The translations under genes were made by a program, and so were the position numbers. From the NCBI GenBank assembly GCA_045113475.1, contig JBGUIY010000011.1, positions 1 through 31,395 on the forward strand: a DNA stretch of 31,395 bases, read 5' to 3'. Origin of the DNA: UBA4246 sp045113475. Lineage in GTDB: Bacteria > Bacillota > Clostridia > Christensenellales > Aristaeellaceae. The first letter of the stretch is position 1. Each line of letters opens with the position of its first letter. Below are positions 5,730 through 14,888 of the stretch, one piece after another. A model generated the notes under the pieces. It saw only the letters and a program-made list of their open reading frames with translations. It ran no database searches and was not told the origin of the DNA.

Positions 5730-8700
5730 TTATTCGCCGATGAACGCCAGCACTTCCCGTGCCTCGCGGCTGGCGATTTCCGCGGCAATCTCCGGATGGT
5801 CCGGATACAGGACCTGGTACATTTCGATGTCGCTGTCCAGGAGGCTGTGGATGGCGGCCTGCCACAGGAGCATGGAGCGCTGTTCGGACTGATTGGCCTT
5901 GATCAGCCGGGCGATCCTGGCGCCCAGGTTGGTACGGAAGCCCAGATCCGCGATGCTGAAGACGCTGGCCTTCTCTTCGGGGGTCCCGGCATCGGCGAGG
6001 AGGCTGTTCAGGATGCGCTCGATTTCCGCGCCGTTCTGGTTCAGGGTCACGCGGAGGGTAAAGGCGCCTTCCTTGCTGCCGGCGGCGAGAGCGGCGCTGA
6101 GCCTGCTGTCCGCGGTGGTGACGACGGATTCATAGGTGCCGGTGAGCATGCTGTCGGGGCGCGCGGGATCAGGCGCGTTGTGCAGCGCGTAGCACAGGTC
6201 CACGCAGCGCAGGCGCAGCTGGTCGAGGATCATGGCCGCGGTCTCCAGGTCGCTCTTGCCCAGGTTGTTCTTCAGGGTGGTTTCGTACGCGGTCAGGAAG
6301 CGCTTGAAGGCGGTGCGGCTGCCCAGGATGGCGGGCCGTGCCCGGTGCCCATTGTGTACGGCAAGCTGGGTGTACAGCTGGTCGATGGCGCGCTGCCAGC
6401 GGTTGATGCCGATCTCGTATGTGCTCAGCTTTTCCGTGTCGCTGCGGGCGGCTTCGATCAGGGCGTTGACGGAGGCATCCAGCCCCGCGTGCTCTCCGCA
6501 GAGCGTCAGGGCGTATTCCGCCGAGGTTTCGCTCAGACGGGTCAGCACGCGCAGGCAGCTGTCGCCGGAAATGGGATCGGGATAATCGTGCTTCTGACCG
6601 TCGCCGGTATAGCTGATAACGGGTTCGGACGATTTGTGGCCGGCATAGCCCTCTCCGAACAGGAAATCCACGACGCCGTAGTTGACGACTTCGCCGTTCA
6701 GAACGTCTGTCAGCGTGACCTGGTGCTTGTAGGTCCAGCTGAAGCCGTCGCCGGGAGCCAGGTCATAGACGGTGGTGAGCACGGTGTCCAGCGAGGTGGT
6801 TTCGTCGATCATCAGGGAGTCGGTGAGCGTGATCTCGGAGAAGGGGATGCTGCCGGTGTTCCTGACCTCGAGGGAATACTCGATCCAGTCGCCGAACTGG
6901 TATTTGCCGTCCGGGCCGGGGGTGCTGGTTTCGGTTTTTGTAATGCTGACGTTGGGCTCCTGACCCGGCCTGCCGACCGGGCGGGTGACCTCGGCGCTGG
7001 CGCCCCGCTTCCGGATTCCGGCGCCGATAGCGACGTAGTACGCGAAGTTGGTCACTGTGTCGTAGGACAGGTCGGATTCCTTGACCTCGTATTCGACCTT
7101 GATCACGTCCTTGAAGCCGACAGGCACATCGTGATAAGTGGCGATGACGCCGCCCGGGTAGGTCTCCGACAGCAGCGGATCGTATACGGTGAGGGTGTCG
7201 AGGACGCAGCCGGTGTTGTTTTCCACGGTGATGCTGTAGGCGATCTTTTCACCGGGGGTGTAGTACTTTCCGTTATCCGGCTGGTTGGTGCATTCCTTGG
7301 TCAGGATGATTTCCTTGATCTGTTCGCGGTACAGCGGCGCGTCGACGATGTTGGAATTGACATCAATGAAATCGCCGGTTTCCGGATCGGTATAGTTGAC
7401 GAAGGCCTGGTTGTACAGCGTATCGGTGAAGATCTCCAGATCGTCGCTGGTCACAACGTAGTCGAAGGTCACGACCCAGGGCGGGTCGTCAGGTGCAATG
7501 GATGCCTTGGTCGCCACCACGGGAGATTCCCAGTCCTTAAAGATCGGATCCAAGAGCACCAGACCGGGGATGGTTACGTCTGACACGTTGGTGACGGTGA
7601 CCTTGTAGTGGATCGTTTCGCCCAGTACGTAGCCTTTGCTGTCGGCGGGTTCACCCACGCGCTCTTTGACGACGGTCAGGGGCTCGGCGTCGTCCGGTGT
7701 TGTGACCAGCGTGACGGACAGGGTTGCCCAGTTGGAATAACAGACGTTGTCACCGCTGTCGGCCTGCTCGTTGATGCCCATCACGCGCACCTCGCGCACG
7801 ACCTTGCCTAAGGCCAGGTCGTTGGCGACCACATTGGTGTACTGGGTCACGACGATCGGCGTGTCGTCGGGCGACAGCACCTGGCCGATATAGGCGCTCC
7901 AGTTGGTCAGGTCGTCCTTCGCGTTCGGGTCGGTCAGATAACCGGGGTATTCCTTCAGCTCCACATCGTGGATATAAAGCGGCACATTGCCGGTATTGGT
8001 GAGCGTAAACTTGCCGGCCACCTGATCGCCGATCTTGGCGCCGGGGTTGGGGTAACTCACGCAGGTCAGGGTCAGCTCCGCGTGGTTCTCTCCGCCGGAG
8101 AGTGGCAGGTCGAGCGTGACATTATTGGTGTTGGAATACAGCTCCGCGCCGTTCCCGTTGGTCCAGTGATACTTGACGGAGAATTCGCGGTGTATGCTAC
8201 CGAGCTCCACGTCCTTGGAATTGACGACGACCTGGTAGTCGAAGGACTTTTGTTCATTCGGCTGCAGGGGATCGGTATAGGTGGCGGCAAACCCGCCGTA
8301 CTGGTCGGTATAGTCAAGATCGCCCTCGATGTCGATGCCGGCCACGCCTACCGGGACGTTGCCTTCGTTGTAGGTGGTCATCTTGAGCGGGATGATGCTG
8401 CCCAGCACCAGGCCATCAGGCGGATCGCCTTCGACGCCCAGCCGCAGATAGGCGTCGGTGTCGTCTTCGGAGTTGCCGAGGGTCAGATCCTGCTCCACCG
8501 GTTCGGCCCAGATATCCGCCTTGGCCGCCTCCGGTCTGCCGCTGGCCTCGAACATGAGCTCAATGACGCCTTCCGCGTTCGCGTCCTCGCTCCGGACGGT
8601 GTATTCGAAATCATGGTGGGCGGAATTGCTCGGCGCGATATCGCCGACGCCGGCGGGATAGCCGTAGAAGTCGTAGATCTTTACATCGTGCAGGGTGGTG

Positions 8701-10316
8701 TTGCCGTGGTTGTAGGCGGTGGCGTGGAAGGTGACTTTTTCGTCCTCAGAGTACGGGTCGTCCAGGCCGCCGGGCACGATCACGGAGAGCGACAGCTTCG
8801 CTTCCGGTTCGGGGTGCTTAAGCGGGATATTGACCGTCACTTCATCGATGGCCGGCTGGCCGTAGGAATTCGTGTAATAGACCCAGACCTTGAGCGGATA
8901 CTCATAGCCTGTGTCGGCAGCGGCGTCGATGATCTCCTGAGTGGGGGTGAAGACGAGAGTGCAGCCGAAGGTGGCGTCCGGATTCAGGGGCTCGTACCAG
9001 CCGCCGTAGGGTTCGATGCTGCTGTTCATGTAGGTCAGGGGCCACTTGCAGGTGTTTTTCAGGGATGCCTTGATCAGGGCCTGTTCGCCCGCGCCGTAGG
9101 GGCCGGGGGCTTTCAGTTCCGCCGTCAGGTCGACCGAAGGCCCGCTGGCAGTAGGCTCCGCCACCGGTATGACGAGCTGGACCGTGCCGGCAGCGACCTT
9201 GTTGGGGTCATATTTGTACCTGACCCAGTAACTGAGGTGCTTCTGGAAATGGAAGTTGTGGTCGATATCGTACTGGGTGATGGTATCCTGCACCTTGCCG
9301 GTGAACTCAGCGTGAGGCCCGAGTGTTTCCGGCCACGCCGGATCGGTCATTTCCTTGCAGCCCGAGTAGGTCATCGTCCGGTCGGACTTGTTCCTGACGG
9401 TCAGGAGGATGTCGGCCTTGTCGCCGAGTTTGAAGGGGCCGGGATCTACCACCTTGGCGGTCAGAGCGATCGCGGGGGTCGCTTCACCCTCCAGGAGGAC
9501 CGGCAGCGTCGTTTTGTCATGGGCGCGCTTCGAGTCATCATAGTTGTAGTATTGATACTTGGAATAGTAGACCTCGAACTCGAAAGGATATTTCATTTCG
9601 TTGTCCGCGGCCTTATCCAGCATGTGCTGCGTCACATCGGGGGTATAAGGCACGGTCCCGGACTCTCCGGGCGCGAGCTTGTTCGGATAGGAATCGTCCA
9701 GCGGCCGGTTCCTTTCACTGAAATACAGTGTAATGCTGCTGGTGTTGGTGACCGTCACCTTGATCGGGACCGGTTCGCCCAGGCTGTAGGGGCCGGTATG
9801 CTCGGGATCGGCCAGTTCAGCCTCCAGGGAGATGGTGTATTCCTCTGCCCCGCCGGGCAGCACGGGCAGGTCGATCTCCTGCTCCTCAGCCTTGCCGCAG
9901 ACCTGGCAGACGCGCCGCTGCCGGATGACAGGGATGCCCACCGGCACGTCGACGTTCTCCCATTCGCCCCAGGTGTGGGGGGCCAGCTCGCCGGTCCACT
10001 GCCACTCGATCATGTGGCCGCATACGGCACAGAGATGCTCCGAACGGGCACGGGTCGTACAGGTGGCTTCCTTGGTAACGACCCAGGGACCCGGCTTGTG
10101 CTTCGTTTTCGGAATGGCTTCCTTCTGGATGTTGCCCTGGCTGCTCTTGCGGGCGCGCTCACCCTCCCGGGTGCAGGTGGGCTGGCGGGTCACCTGCCAG
10201 CCATACCAGATTTCCACCCCGTTGGGTAGTTGCGTCGCCGCCAGCACAGGCTGCGCGACAGACAGGAGCATGAGCAGCGCCAGCAGGAGCGCTGCCAGTT
10301 TCCGCAGGTTGTTCAT
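5730..10316 (-). CDS. Large secreted protein with DUF11-like repeats
   Basis: The product is 1528 residues. A signal peptide (about 1-27, LLLALLMLLSVAQPVLA) is followed by three cysteine modules (Cys48; Cys86, 96 and 99; Cys137 and 140), one reading TKEATCTTRARSEHLCAVCG. From about residue 160 to 1230 run many beta-sandwich repeats of the DUF11/CARDB kind, with phrases such as VTNTGNVPL, VEVRNTGSIPF and TVTNVSDVTIPGLVLLDP. The last 300 residues are helical and distinct. Two stretches there (INRWQRAIDQLYTQL and LLWQAAIHSLLDSDIEMYQVL) faintly recall LprI-type domains. No LPXTG motif or C-terminal membrane helix is visible, so surface attachment is unexplained. The ATG at 10316 is chosen for AGGAGG 8 nt upstream and the signal peptide; an in-frame start at 10382 would lie inside the likely promoter. 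A cell-envelope or adhesive role is inferred from architecture only. Confidence 0.85.
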   Translation of the reverse strand: MNNLRKLAALLLALLMLLSVAQPVLAATQLPNGVEIWYGWQVTRQPTCTREGERARKSSQGNIQKEAIPKTKHKPGPWVVTKEATCTTRARSEHLCAVCGHMIEWQWTGELAPHTWGEWENVDVPVGIPVIRQRRVCQVCGKAEEQEIDLPVLPGGAEEYTISLEAELADPEHTGPYSLGEPVPIKVTVTNTSSITLYFSERNRPLDDSYPNKLAPGESGTVPYTPDVTQHMLDKAADNEMKYPFEFEVYYSKYQYYNYDDSKRAHDKTTLPVLLEGEATPAIALTAKVVDPGPFKLGDKADILLTVRNKSDRTMTYSGCKEMTDPAWPETLGPHAEFTGKVQDTITQYDIDHNFHFQKHLSYWVRYKYDPNKVAAGTVQLVIPVAEPTASGPSVDLTAELKAPGPYGAGEQALIKASLKNTCKWPLTYMNSSIEPYGGWYEPLNPDATFGCTLVFTPTQEIIDAAADTGYEYPLKVWVYYTNSYGQPAIDEVTVNIPLKHPEPEAKLSLSVIVPGGLDDPYSEDEKVTFHATAYNHGNTTLHDVKIYDFYGYPAGVGDIAPSNSAHHDFEYTVRSEDANAEGVIELMFEASGRPEAAKADIWAEPVEQDLTLGNSEDDTDAYLRLGVEGDPPDGLVLGSIIPLKMTTYNEGNVPVGVAGIDIEGDLDYTDQYGGFAATYTDPLQPNEQKSFDYQVVVNSKDVELGSIHREFSVKYHWTNGNGAELYSNTNNVTLDLPLSGGENHAELTLTCVSYPNPGAKIGDQVAGKFTLTNTGNVPLYIHDVELKEYPGYLTDPNAKDDLTNWSAYIGQVLSPDDTPIVVTQYTNVVANDLALGKVVREVRVMGINEQADSGDNVCYSNWATLSVTLVTTPDDAEPLTVVKERVGEPADSKGYVLGETIHYKVTVTNVSDVTIPGLVLLDPIFKDWESPVVATKASIAPDDPPWVVTFDYVVTSDDLEIFTDTLYNQAFVNYTDPETGDFIDVNSNIVDAPLYREQIKEIILTKECTNQPDNGKYYTPGEKIAYSITVENNTGCVLDTLTVYDPLLSETYPGGVIATYHDVPVGFKDVIKVEYEVKESDLSYDTVTNFAYYVAIGAGIRKRGASAEVTRPVGRPGQEPNVSITKTETSTPGPDGKYQFGDWIEYSLEVRNTGSIPFSEITLTDSLMIDETTSLDTVLTTVYDLAPGDGFSWTYKHQVTLTDVLNGEVVNYGVVDFLFGEGYAGHKSSEPVISYTGDGQKHDYPDPISGDSCLRVLTRLSETSAEYALTLCGEHAGLDASVNALIEAARSDTEKLSTYEIGINRWQRAIDQLYTQLAVHNGHRARPAILGSRTAFKRFLTAYETTLKNNLGKSDLETAAMILDQLRLRCVDLCYALHNAPDPARPDSMLTGTYESVVTTADSRLSAALAAGSKEGAFTLRVTLNQNGAEIERILNSLLADAGTPEEKASVFSIADLGFRTNLGARIARLIKANQSEQRSMLLWQAAIHSLLDSDIEMYQVLYPDHPEIAAEIASREAREVLAFIGE

Positions 10317-10382
10317 ATAGCTACCTCCTTCTCTTGCGGCACGCGGCCGGGTGTTGTTTGCAAAGCCGGTTCTGTTGCGCAT

Positions 10383-10411
10383 ACACTATCTTAGACGCGG
10401 CGGATTGTAAA
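10383..10411 (-). promoter_or_regulatory. Possible promoter of the large repeat-protein gene
   Basis: On the minus strand TTTACA (10411-10406), a 17-nt spacer, then TAGTGT (10388-10383). The -35 box is good and the -10 box is weak. Transcription from here would begin near 10376, which supports the start at 10316 over the longer frame. Confidence 0.35.
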
Positions 10412-10443
10412 AAGTTCGGCCCGCCGGTAAAAATATCAGCGGG

Positions 10444-11451
10444 TCATTCAAGCGCGATGGGATAGGCAGAGGGCATGAAAAGCTGCCGGTACAGCCGGAC
10501 GGCATACCGGTCCGTCATGCCGGAAATAAAGTCCGCTACGGCCCGTTCGGGGCCTTCCAGATAAGCGATCTCGATGTATTCCAGCGGCAGCTGGCCGATA
10601 TTGTTGGTGTAATACTCAAAGAGGTGGGTCAGGAGACGGTCGCACTTCTCCTCCTCCTGGCTGCGCCAGCTGTCCCGGTACACGCGCTCGAACATAAAGG
10701 CGCGCAGTTCGTCCGTGGCGGCCTGGATGGCGGGACTCATGCGGATGGCGGCCTGGCCGCGGCTCTCGTTCACGATGTCGCGGATCATGGTTTCGATCCG
10801 CTCGCCGTGGGTCTCGCCCAGCGTCTTCAGGACGCTCCGGGGCAGGTCCTCCGGACGGAGGATCCCGGCGCGCAGGGCGTCGTCGATATCGTGGTTGATG
10901 TAGGCCACCCGGTCCGCCCGGGCCACGCATGCGCCTTCCAGGGTCTGGGGGGCAACGGGGCCGCTGTGGTGGGCGATGCCGTCGCGCACCTCTTTTGTCA
11001 GGTTGAGGCCGGTGCCGTTTTCCAGCTTCTCCACCACGCGCAGGCTCTGTTCATAGTGCCGGAAGCCGCCGTGACAGAGGTGGTCCAGCGTGCGCTCGCC
11101 GATATGCCCGAACGGGGTATGCCCCAGGTCGTGCCCCAGGGCGATGGCTTCCGTCAGGTCCTCGTTGAGTCGCAATGCCCGCGCGATGGTGCGGGCCACC
11201 TGCTGTACCTCCAGGGTATGGGTCAGGCGGGTGCGGAAATGGTCGCCCTCCGGCGCGATGAAGACCTGGGTCTTGAACTTCAGCCGCCGGAAGCTCTTGG
11301 AGTGCAGGATGCGGTCACGGTCCCGCTGGTAATCTGTGCGCAGGTCGTCCGGGCTGATGGGGCGGTCGCGTCCGGCGCTTTCCGCGCTTCTGGATGCGAA
11401 TTCGGAAAGGCGCTCCTTCTCCCACAGTTCGGTTTCCTCGCGTACTGTCAT
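10444..11451 (-). CDS. dgt: dGTP triphosphohydrolase-like HD-domain protein
   Basis: This 335-residue protein matches the short bacterial dNTPase family, which hydrolyses dGTP (and often other dNTPs) to the nucleoside plus triphosphate. The N-terminal RDRILHSKSFRRLKFKTQVF is a family hallmark. The metal-binding HD residues are in RTRLTHTLEV and IALGHDLGHTPFGH. Its length fits the short Firmicutes form rather than the longer E. coli enzyme. It starts at the ATG at 11451 with AGGAGG 8 nt upstream. It stands 205 bp after the YitT-like gene and has a possible promoter of its own, so it may be a separate transcript. Substrate range cannot be told from sequence. Confidence 0.9.
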   Translation of the reverse strand: MTVREETELWEKERLSEFASRSAESAGRDRPISPDDLRTDYQRDRDRILHSKSFRRLKFKTQVFIAPEGDHFRTRLTHTLEVQQVARTIARALRLNEDLTEAIALGHDLGHTPFGHIGERTLDHLCHGGFRHYEQSLRVVEKLENGTGLNLTKEVRDGIAHHSGPVAPQTLEGACVARADRVAYINHDIDDALRAGILRPEDLPRSVLKTLGETHGERIETMIRDIVNESRGQAAIRMSPAIQAATDELRAFMFERVYRDSWRSQEEEKCDRLLTHLFEYYTNNIGQLPLEYIEIAYLEGPERAVADFISGMTDRYAVRLYRQLFMPSAYPIALE

Positions 11452-11495
11452 GGCCGCATCCTCCTCTGAATGTTCCTTGTGTACGGAGCAGCGTT

Positions 11496-11524
11496 ATACT
11501 AATTCTCATCTAAATAAATGTGCA
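11496..11524 (-). promoter_or_regulatory. Possible promoter of dgt
   Basis: On the minus strand TGCACA (11524-11519), a 17-nt spacer, then TAGTAT (11501-11496); each box matches 4 of 6 consensus positions. It lies in the 205-bp gap between the YitT-like gene and dgt, where nothing else was recognised. Confidence 0.35.
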
Positions 11525-11656
11525 TATGTGGGATGGATTTTGGGGCAGATCAAGGAAAACGTCCGAAAGCGTATCCGTAGATACGGTGAGGACGGCTGAC
11601 GCAGAGATGGCACAAAAGCCGCCCACAGATGTGCATGTTTTAGGTGAGAATCAGTA

Positions 11657-12514
11657 TTATCTCAGCTTGGCGAATCCTTCGCCGAGGGTCTCGTGGGTGT
11701 CGGTGATGAACAGGAAGGCGGCGGGGTCCTCCTCCTTGACGATGCGCTTGATGCGCGGGATCTCGCGGCCGCCCGCCACGCATACGATCATTTTGTGCTG
11801 CTGGCCGGAAAAGGCGCCGGTGGCGTCCAGCAGGGTCACGCCGCGGTTCAGTTCGCGCATGATGCGCTCTGAGACGCTGCCTGCGGACTGGCAGATGATG
11901 TAGCAGGCCTTGGCGCTGCCCCAGCCGGAAAGCATCATGTCGATCACACGGGAGCATATATAGATGTTGCACAGGGCGTACAGCGCCGCGTTGGCGCTCA
12001 TGGTGAACCAGGCGGCCAGCACCACGCAGCCGTCCAGGACCGACAGGAAAACGCCGACCTTGACAGAGGGGAAATACCGGTGCAGCATCTGGGCCAGCAT
12101 GTCTGTGCCGCCGGTGGTGGCGTTGCCGGTCATGATGATCGCCAGGCCCACGCCCAGCAGGATCGCGCCGAAAAGGGTGGCCATCAGGTAGTCGTCGGTC
12201 AGGCTCGGGAAGGGCAGAACGTCGATCAGTACGGAAAAGATCAGCGTCGCGCCCAAGGAGCGCAGGGCAAACTGCGCGCTGACGGTCCGCCAGCCGATCA
12301 CGAACAGCGGGATGCCGAGGACCAGGCTGGTGGTGCCGACGGGCAGACGGAAAAGGTAGTTCAGGATGATCGCGACGCCGGTCAGGCCGCCGGGGGCGAT
12401 GTTGTGCGGCGTCATGAACAGCGGATAGGCGCTGGCCGCGACGAAGCAGCCGAAAATGATGTTCAGCCAGGAAAACAAAGGCTCGTTGTTCCGGATTCTG
12501 TCAAGCAGTTTCAT
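11657..12514 (-). CDS. YitT family membrane protein
   Basis: This 285-residue protein has the two-part YitT layout. An N-terminal membrane domain (about residues 15-200, five or so helices) includes the family phrases YPLFMTPHNIAPGGLTGVAII and TTGGTDMLAQ. A soluble C-terminal DUF2179-type domain (about 205-285) includes GVTLLDATGAFSGQQHKMIVCV. Members are widespread in Firmicutes; their transport or sensory role is not settled. The ATG at 12514 follows GGAG by 6-7 nt, and the gene is 49 nt after the GNAT gene, so it is probably co-transcribed with it. No convincing terminator is seen after its TAA. Confidence 0.9.
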   Translation of the reverse strand: MKLLDRIRNNEPLFSWLNIIFGCFVAASAYPLFMTPHNIAPGGLTGVAIILNYLFRLPVGTTSLVLGIPLFVIGWRTVSAQFALRSLGATLIFSVLIDVLPFPSLTDDYLMATLFGAILLGVGLAIIMTGNATTGGTDMLAQMLHRYFPSVKVGVFLSVLDGCVVLAAWFTMSANAALYALCNIYICSRVIDMMLSGWGSAKACYIICQSAGSVSERIMRELNRGVTLLDATGAFSGQQHKMIVCVAGGREIPRIKRIVKEEDPAAFLFITDTHETLGEGFAKLR

Positions 12515-12563
12515 GAGATCTCCAAGGGTTGCCGTCCGCCTGCGCAGAGGCGGAAGATCATGG

Positions 12564-13367
12564 TCACATATCGATGCCGGGGAGCAGGGTAATGGTGCGG
12601 GTGAAGTTCGCGCCCAGGCTCTGCATCAGCCCGATCTGGGGGTTGTTGCGGCGGAAAATGTGCGCGTACATCCCGCCCATGCTGCGCTCCCGCAGGATGG
12701 CGGCGGCCTGCAGGATCAGCTGGCGCGCCATGCCCTGGCGGCGGAATTCCGAGCGCGTGTACACCTGCAGCAGGGAGGCGTTCATGCCCGCCCCGGCCGT
12801 GAGCAGTTCCGTGACGGGACGGCCCTCGCGGTAAAAGCCCAGGGCCAGGAAGCCCGGCTGTTCGCGCCACAGGGTCAGCTGGTCGCGGGTGATCGGGGTG
12901 ATGCGCATTTCGTTGAGCCGCTGGAGGAAGGCGTCCTGCTGTCGGTCGGTGTCCAGCGGTACGGATGCGTACTGCACGCCCATGGGGATCTGGGCCGGCA
13001 GGGTGTAGGGCAGGGCGAAATAGAACAGGTCCTCCGCGTCGTCCATCTGGAAGCCGCAGCGCTGGTAAAAGGCCTGGGATTCGGCGTCCGTGGCCTCGAG
13101 CTGGGTATAGAGCCGCGCCTTCATGCCGGGATAGCGCAGCTTCAGCACCTCCGCCCGGGCGGAGAGCGCGCCGAACAGCAGGAACCGTGCCGACGGCTGG
13201 GCGGTGATTTCCATATATATGTTCAGCGGCTGGGCAGGGTAGAGCTCACGCTGAACGAAGGGGATCAGGTAGCCCGTCCCCAGCTGGACCTGCCGGTCGT
13301 CGGTGACAAAAAAGGTGTCTTCCGCGGGGACCCCGCGATAGGCGGACTGTGGATGTGTTATACGCAT
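12564..13367 (-). CDS. GNAT-fold acetyltransferase, probably a tandem GNAT
   Basis: The 267-residue protein appears to hold two GNAT folds. The C-terminal half (about 140-267) carries the acetyl-CoA-binding motif in LLQVYTRSEFRRQGMARQLI, where RRQGMA corresponds to the Q/RxxGxG/A loop. It ends with NNPQIGLMQSLGANF, typical of the last GNAT strand region. The N-terminal half has the family phrase ATDAESQAFYQRCGF but no clear acetyl-CoA loop, so it is probably a non-catalytic or degenerate copy. The acceptor is unknown. Start ATG at 13367 after AAAGGAAAG. It is 42 nt downstream of the GuaA-like gene and 49 nt upstream of the YitT-like gene, consistent with one transcript. Confidence 0.8.
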   Translation of the reverse strand: MRITHPQSAYRGVPAEDTFFVTDDRQVQLGTGYLIPFVQRELYPAQPLNIYMEITAQPSARFLLFGALSARAEVLKLRYPGMKARLYTQLEATDAESQAFYQRCGFQMDDAEDLFYFALPYTLPAQIPMGVQYASVPLDTDRQQDAFLQRLNEMRITPITRDQLTLWREQPGFLALGFYREGRPVTELLTAGAGMNASLLQVYTRSEFRRQGMARQLILQAAAILRERSMGGMYAHIFRRNNPQIGLMQSLGANFTRTITLLPGIDM

Positions 13368-13409
13368 AGGCTTTCCTTTTTCAGATCGTCGCCGCGTGTG
13401 CGGCAGAGA

Positions 13410-14834
13410 TCACAATGAATTATTGGTCGTCAGCTCGTAGGCCACGCGGACGATCGCGGGACAGGCCGCCTGGATCTGCTCCACGGCGGACTCCAGCAGG
13501 TCGTAGGGGATCCGCGCGGCGCGGGACAGGCCGGTCTCCGAGGCGGTCAGGGCGTGCAGCGCGACGGCGTAGCCGCCCGGAGCAGGCTCCAGGGTGCTGA
13601 AAAACCCGCTCAGCTTCCGTGCCTGGCCGTTTTCCTTCAGCAGGCGGCGGAAAATGCTGTCCGCCGTGCGTAGCAGCCTGACGCGTTCTGGCGTCACTTC
13701 GCCGTCGATGTTCATGGCGAGGCCGGTGGCGGGGATCGCCTGGCCGGAAAGGATGTCCTCCGGCATCCCCAGATAGCGCCCGATCTGGCGGACTTCCGCC
13801 GTGAACAGGTCACGGAGGGGCTCCACGCACAGGACGCCGGCCCGCACGCCTGCGCTCTCCTCGACCCGGCTCACGCGCTCCAGATAGCTCTGCCCGCGCA
13901 CCACCGCGTTCAGCAGCGGCACCGAGCGCTGCACGTCGCGCCGGATGAGGGTAAGCATGGATTCCACCGTGCGCCGTTTGTCCATGGGGTCGCGCACGCC
14001 CTTCAGGGCCTGCAGGAAGCGCTCTCTGTGGTCTTCGCGGATCACGGTGATGCCGGTGCGCTCGGTGAAGAAGGCAAAAAAGTCGTCTTCCTCGTCGTCC
14101 TGCAGCAGGCCGGTATCCACAGCGAAGCAGGTCAGGCGGTCGCCCAGCGCCCGGGCGGCCAGCAGGGCGGTGACGTTGGAATACAGACCGCCGGTCATCA
14201 GGCAGACGGCATTCCCTTCGCCGGTGGCCTGCCGGATATCGTCGGTGGCCCCGCGCACGAAGGCTTCTTCGTCCCACCAGGGGGTGCAGCCGCAGATGTT
14301 CAGGGCGAAATTGGTCAGGAGCCGCGTGCTGTCCGGGTCGTGCGCCTCAAGCTCCACCTGCATGCCGAAACGCCTCTCGCCGCCCAGGGAAAAGCCGACG
14401 GCGGTGCGTTCCGCGCCGATGGTGGCGACGACCTGCGCGCCTTCGGGCAGGCGCATGGGGCTGAGCCCGCGGAGCAGGCGCTGCCCGGAGGGCAGGCCGT
14501 TGAGCAGCGGGCATTCCGAATAGCTGACGTCCGAGAGGCCCGTCATGGGGGAATAAGGGCTGTTCTGTCCGCCGAGGGCGGCGTTCAGGGCCGCGGCTGC
14601 GGCGCCGAGGGCCAGGACGGGGCCGGGGTAGCCGAGCACCTGCGGCGTGATCTCCAGGTCGGGGGTATCCGCCGCGGCGCAGAGCAGCAGGCCGGACGGG
14701 TCCTCCCGGCGGAGGGCTTCCGCATCTATATCCCAGGGTACGATGCGGCAGCAGACGCGCTCGGCCCGCAGTTTGCGCACGGCCATGCGTGAGGCCAGAC
14801 GGTCATAATTGAGTATCAACAGCGAATCCCGCAC
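13410..14834 (-). CDS. GMP synthase-like protein with both active sites altered
   Basis: This 474-residue protein aligns along its length with GuaA: an amidotransferase-like domain (about 1-185), an ATP-pyrophosphatase domain (about 205-365) and the dimerisation domain (about 370-474, GEVTPERVRLLRTADSIFR). Key residues are changed. The nucleophile-elbow Cys is Gly77 (PVLALGAAAA where PVxGxCYGMQ is expected). The catalytic His of QFHPE is Glu161 (QVELE). The P-loop SGGVDSS reads TGGLYSN, losing the Asp at Tyr218. The SHHNVGGLP-type loop is missing and the C-terminal KPPATIEWE end is absent. It is therefore unlikely to make GMP. Surrounding matches such as GDRLTCFAVDTGLLQ, ERFLQALKGVRDP and PLRDLFTAEVRQIGRYLG leave the family assignment firm. 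The GTG start at 14834 follows AAGGAAG. A regulatory or new enzymatic role is open. Confidence 0.85.
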   Translation of the reverse strand: MRDSLLILNYDRLASRMAVRKLRAERVCCRIVPWDIDAEALRREDPSGLLLCAAADTPDLEITPQVLGYPGPVLALGAAAAALNAALGGQNSPYSPMTGLSDVSYSECPLLNGLPSGQRLLRGLSPMRLPEGAQVVATIGAERTAVGFSLGGERRFGMQVELEAHDPDSTRLLTNFALNICGCTPWWDEEAFVRGATDDIRQATGEGNAVCLMTGGLYSNVTALLAARALGDRLTCFAVDTGLLQDDEEDDFFAFFTERTGITVIREDHRERFLQALKGVRDPMDKRRTVESMLTLIRRDVQRSVPLLNAVVRGQSYLERVSRVEESAGVRAGVLCVEPLRDLFTAEVRQIGRYLGMPEDILSGQAIPATGLAMNIDGEVTPERVRLLRTADSIFRRLLKENGQARKLSGFFSTLEPAPGGYAVALHALTASETGLSRAARIPYDLLESAVEQIQAACPAIVRVAYELTTNNSL

Positions 14835-14888
14835 GTTACGCTTCCTTCCTGCATGTCATGGCGGCATGCTGAACGATCCTGACGGATG

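Noticed and set aside
5715..7583. Long plus-strand open frame of 622 codons
   Set aside because: It lies antisense to the large repeat-protein gene, has no ribosome site, and encodes low-complexity Gly/Val/Asp-rich sequence typical of the opposite strand of a GC-rich gene.
7968..10229. Plus-strand open frame of 753 codons
   Set aside because: It is antisense to the signal-peptide and repeat region of the large secreted protein; no ribosome site or domain is seen.
10412..10443. Terminator after dgt
   Set aside because: A 5-bp CCCGC/GCGGG stem with a 14-nt loop and a T run five bases later is too weak to call.
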